From: a bacterium | GTDB lineage: Bacteria > UBP15 > UBA6099 > DSWB01 | Reading direction: 5' to 3' | Length of the DNA stretch: 15,705 nt | NCBI GenBank assembly: GCA_020061125.1 | Contig: JAGUYV010000204.1 | Location: 1-15,705 of the forward strand | Shown: positions 15,550-15,705 of the stretch, one piece after another | How the letters are laid out: each line of letters begins with the position of its first letter | Position numbering within the stretch: position 1 is the stretch's first letter | The notes under the pieces: model-generated | What the model was told of the DNA's origin: nothing | Seen by the model: the letters and a program-made list of their open reading frames with translations, nothing else | The model's database searches: none | Translations under genes and position numbers: made by a program

Positions 15550-15705
15550 ATGGAAATCATTCTGGCGTCATTCAACAAAAACAAAGCCCGGGAGATCGAG
15601 CAGATCCTGTCGCCGGTTGCGGTCAAGTGCCTGGCGGATCTCGGCGTGAACATGGATTTCGACGCAATCGAGGACGCGGACACCTATCGCGAGAACGCGC
15701 TGATA
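15550..15705 (+). CDS. rdgB: RdgB/HAM1 non-canonical purine NTP pyrophosphatase, N-terminal part
   Basis: The first 52 residues; the gene runs off the right edge. The opening MEIILASFNKNKAREIEQIL matches the family's signature of a short strand, then S/T-x-N-x-x-K (SFNKNK, residues 7-12), which contacts the nucleotide triphosphate. IEDADTYRENA (40-50) matches the next conserved segment, E-(D/T)-G-x-T-(F/Y)-x-x-N-A, although Gly is replaced by Ala43-Asp44 here. RdgB hydrolyses ITP, dITP and XTP to monophosphates, keeping deaminated purines out of DNA and RNA. Composition returns to GC-rich after the GxxExxY cassette. Confidence 0.92.
   Translation, partial: MEIILASFNKNKAREIEQILSPVAVKCLADLGVNMDFDAIEDADTYRENALI

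Overview
This is a GC-rich window (about 60% by eye) of ordinary bacterial chromosome. It carries conserved housekeeping genes (a class A penicillin-binding protein, SecA, release factor 2, ComM/YifB, thymidylate kinase, an RdgB/HAM1 start) mixed with less familiar accessory genes and repeats. The SecB/zinc tail on SecA, a lipoprotein with a lipobox, several Sec signal peptides and a bifunctional PBP suggest a diderm cell with peptidoglycan. A GxxExxY-family gene inside CACGAAG repeats, GC-hairpin repeats and an unusual SecA N-terminal insertion remind me of the Verrucomicrobiota/Kiritimatiellota/Lentisphaerota side of the PVC group. That placement is low-confidence inference.

Layout. 1-279 (+): the end of a CHAT-domain protease-like gene, cut by the window edge. 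283-972 (-): a secreted protein of unknown function that may have a YbjN/CesT-like fold. 1087-2361 (+): an orphan radical SAM enzyme. 2362-3044: a block without genes, holding three copies of a GC hairpin repeat and bounded by a 14-bp direct repeat. 3045-4943 (-): thymidylate kinase followed 3 nt later by a GH63-type glucosyl/mannosylglycerate hydrolase. 5148-12629 (+): PBP1A, SecA, RF2 (with the classic programmed +1 frameshift) and a secreted stand-alone 5'-nucleotidase C-terminal domain, closed by a strong terminator at 12658-12701. 12727-13359 (-): a lipoprotein. 13489-15024 (+): comM. 15061-15450 (+): a GxxExxY gene between inverted repeats. 15550-15705 (+): the start of rdgB.

How the genes relate. 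The 5.1-12.6 kb set serves envelope growth, protein export and translation termination. tmk, comM and rdgB concern nucleotide and DNA handling. Neighbours otherwise look functionally unrelated, and there is no sign of a phage, plasmid or CRISPR.

Most noteworthy. (1) The palindrome ACGT occurs only once in the whole window (14078), although ACGA, ACGC and ACGG are everywhere. Asp/Asn/Tyr/His codons switch from C-ending to T-ending before GTN codons, as expected from avoidance or methylation-driven loss of this word. (2) Two genes have strong promoters placed so that transcription should begin at the A of the ATG (leaderless mRNAs). (3) The GxxExxY gene sits exactly between 28-bp inverted repeats. 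(4) The 5'-nucleotidase C-terminal domain stands alone and seems to have lost its nucleotide-binding residues.
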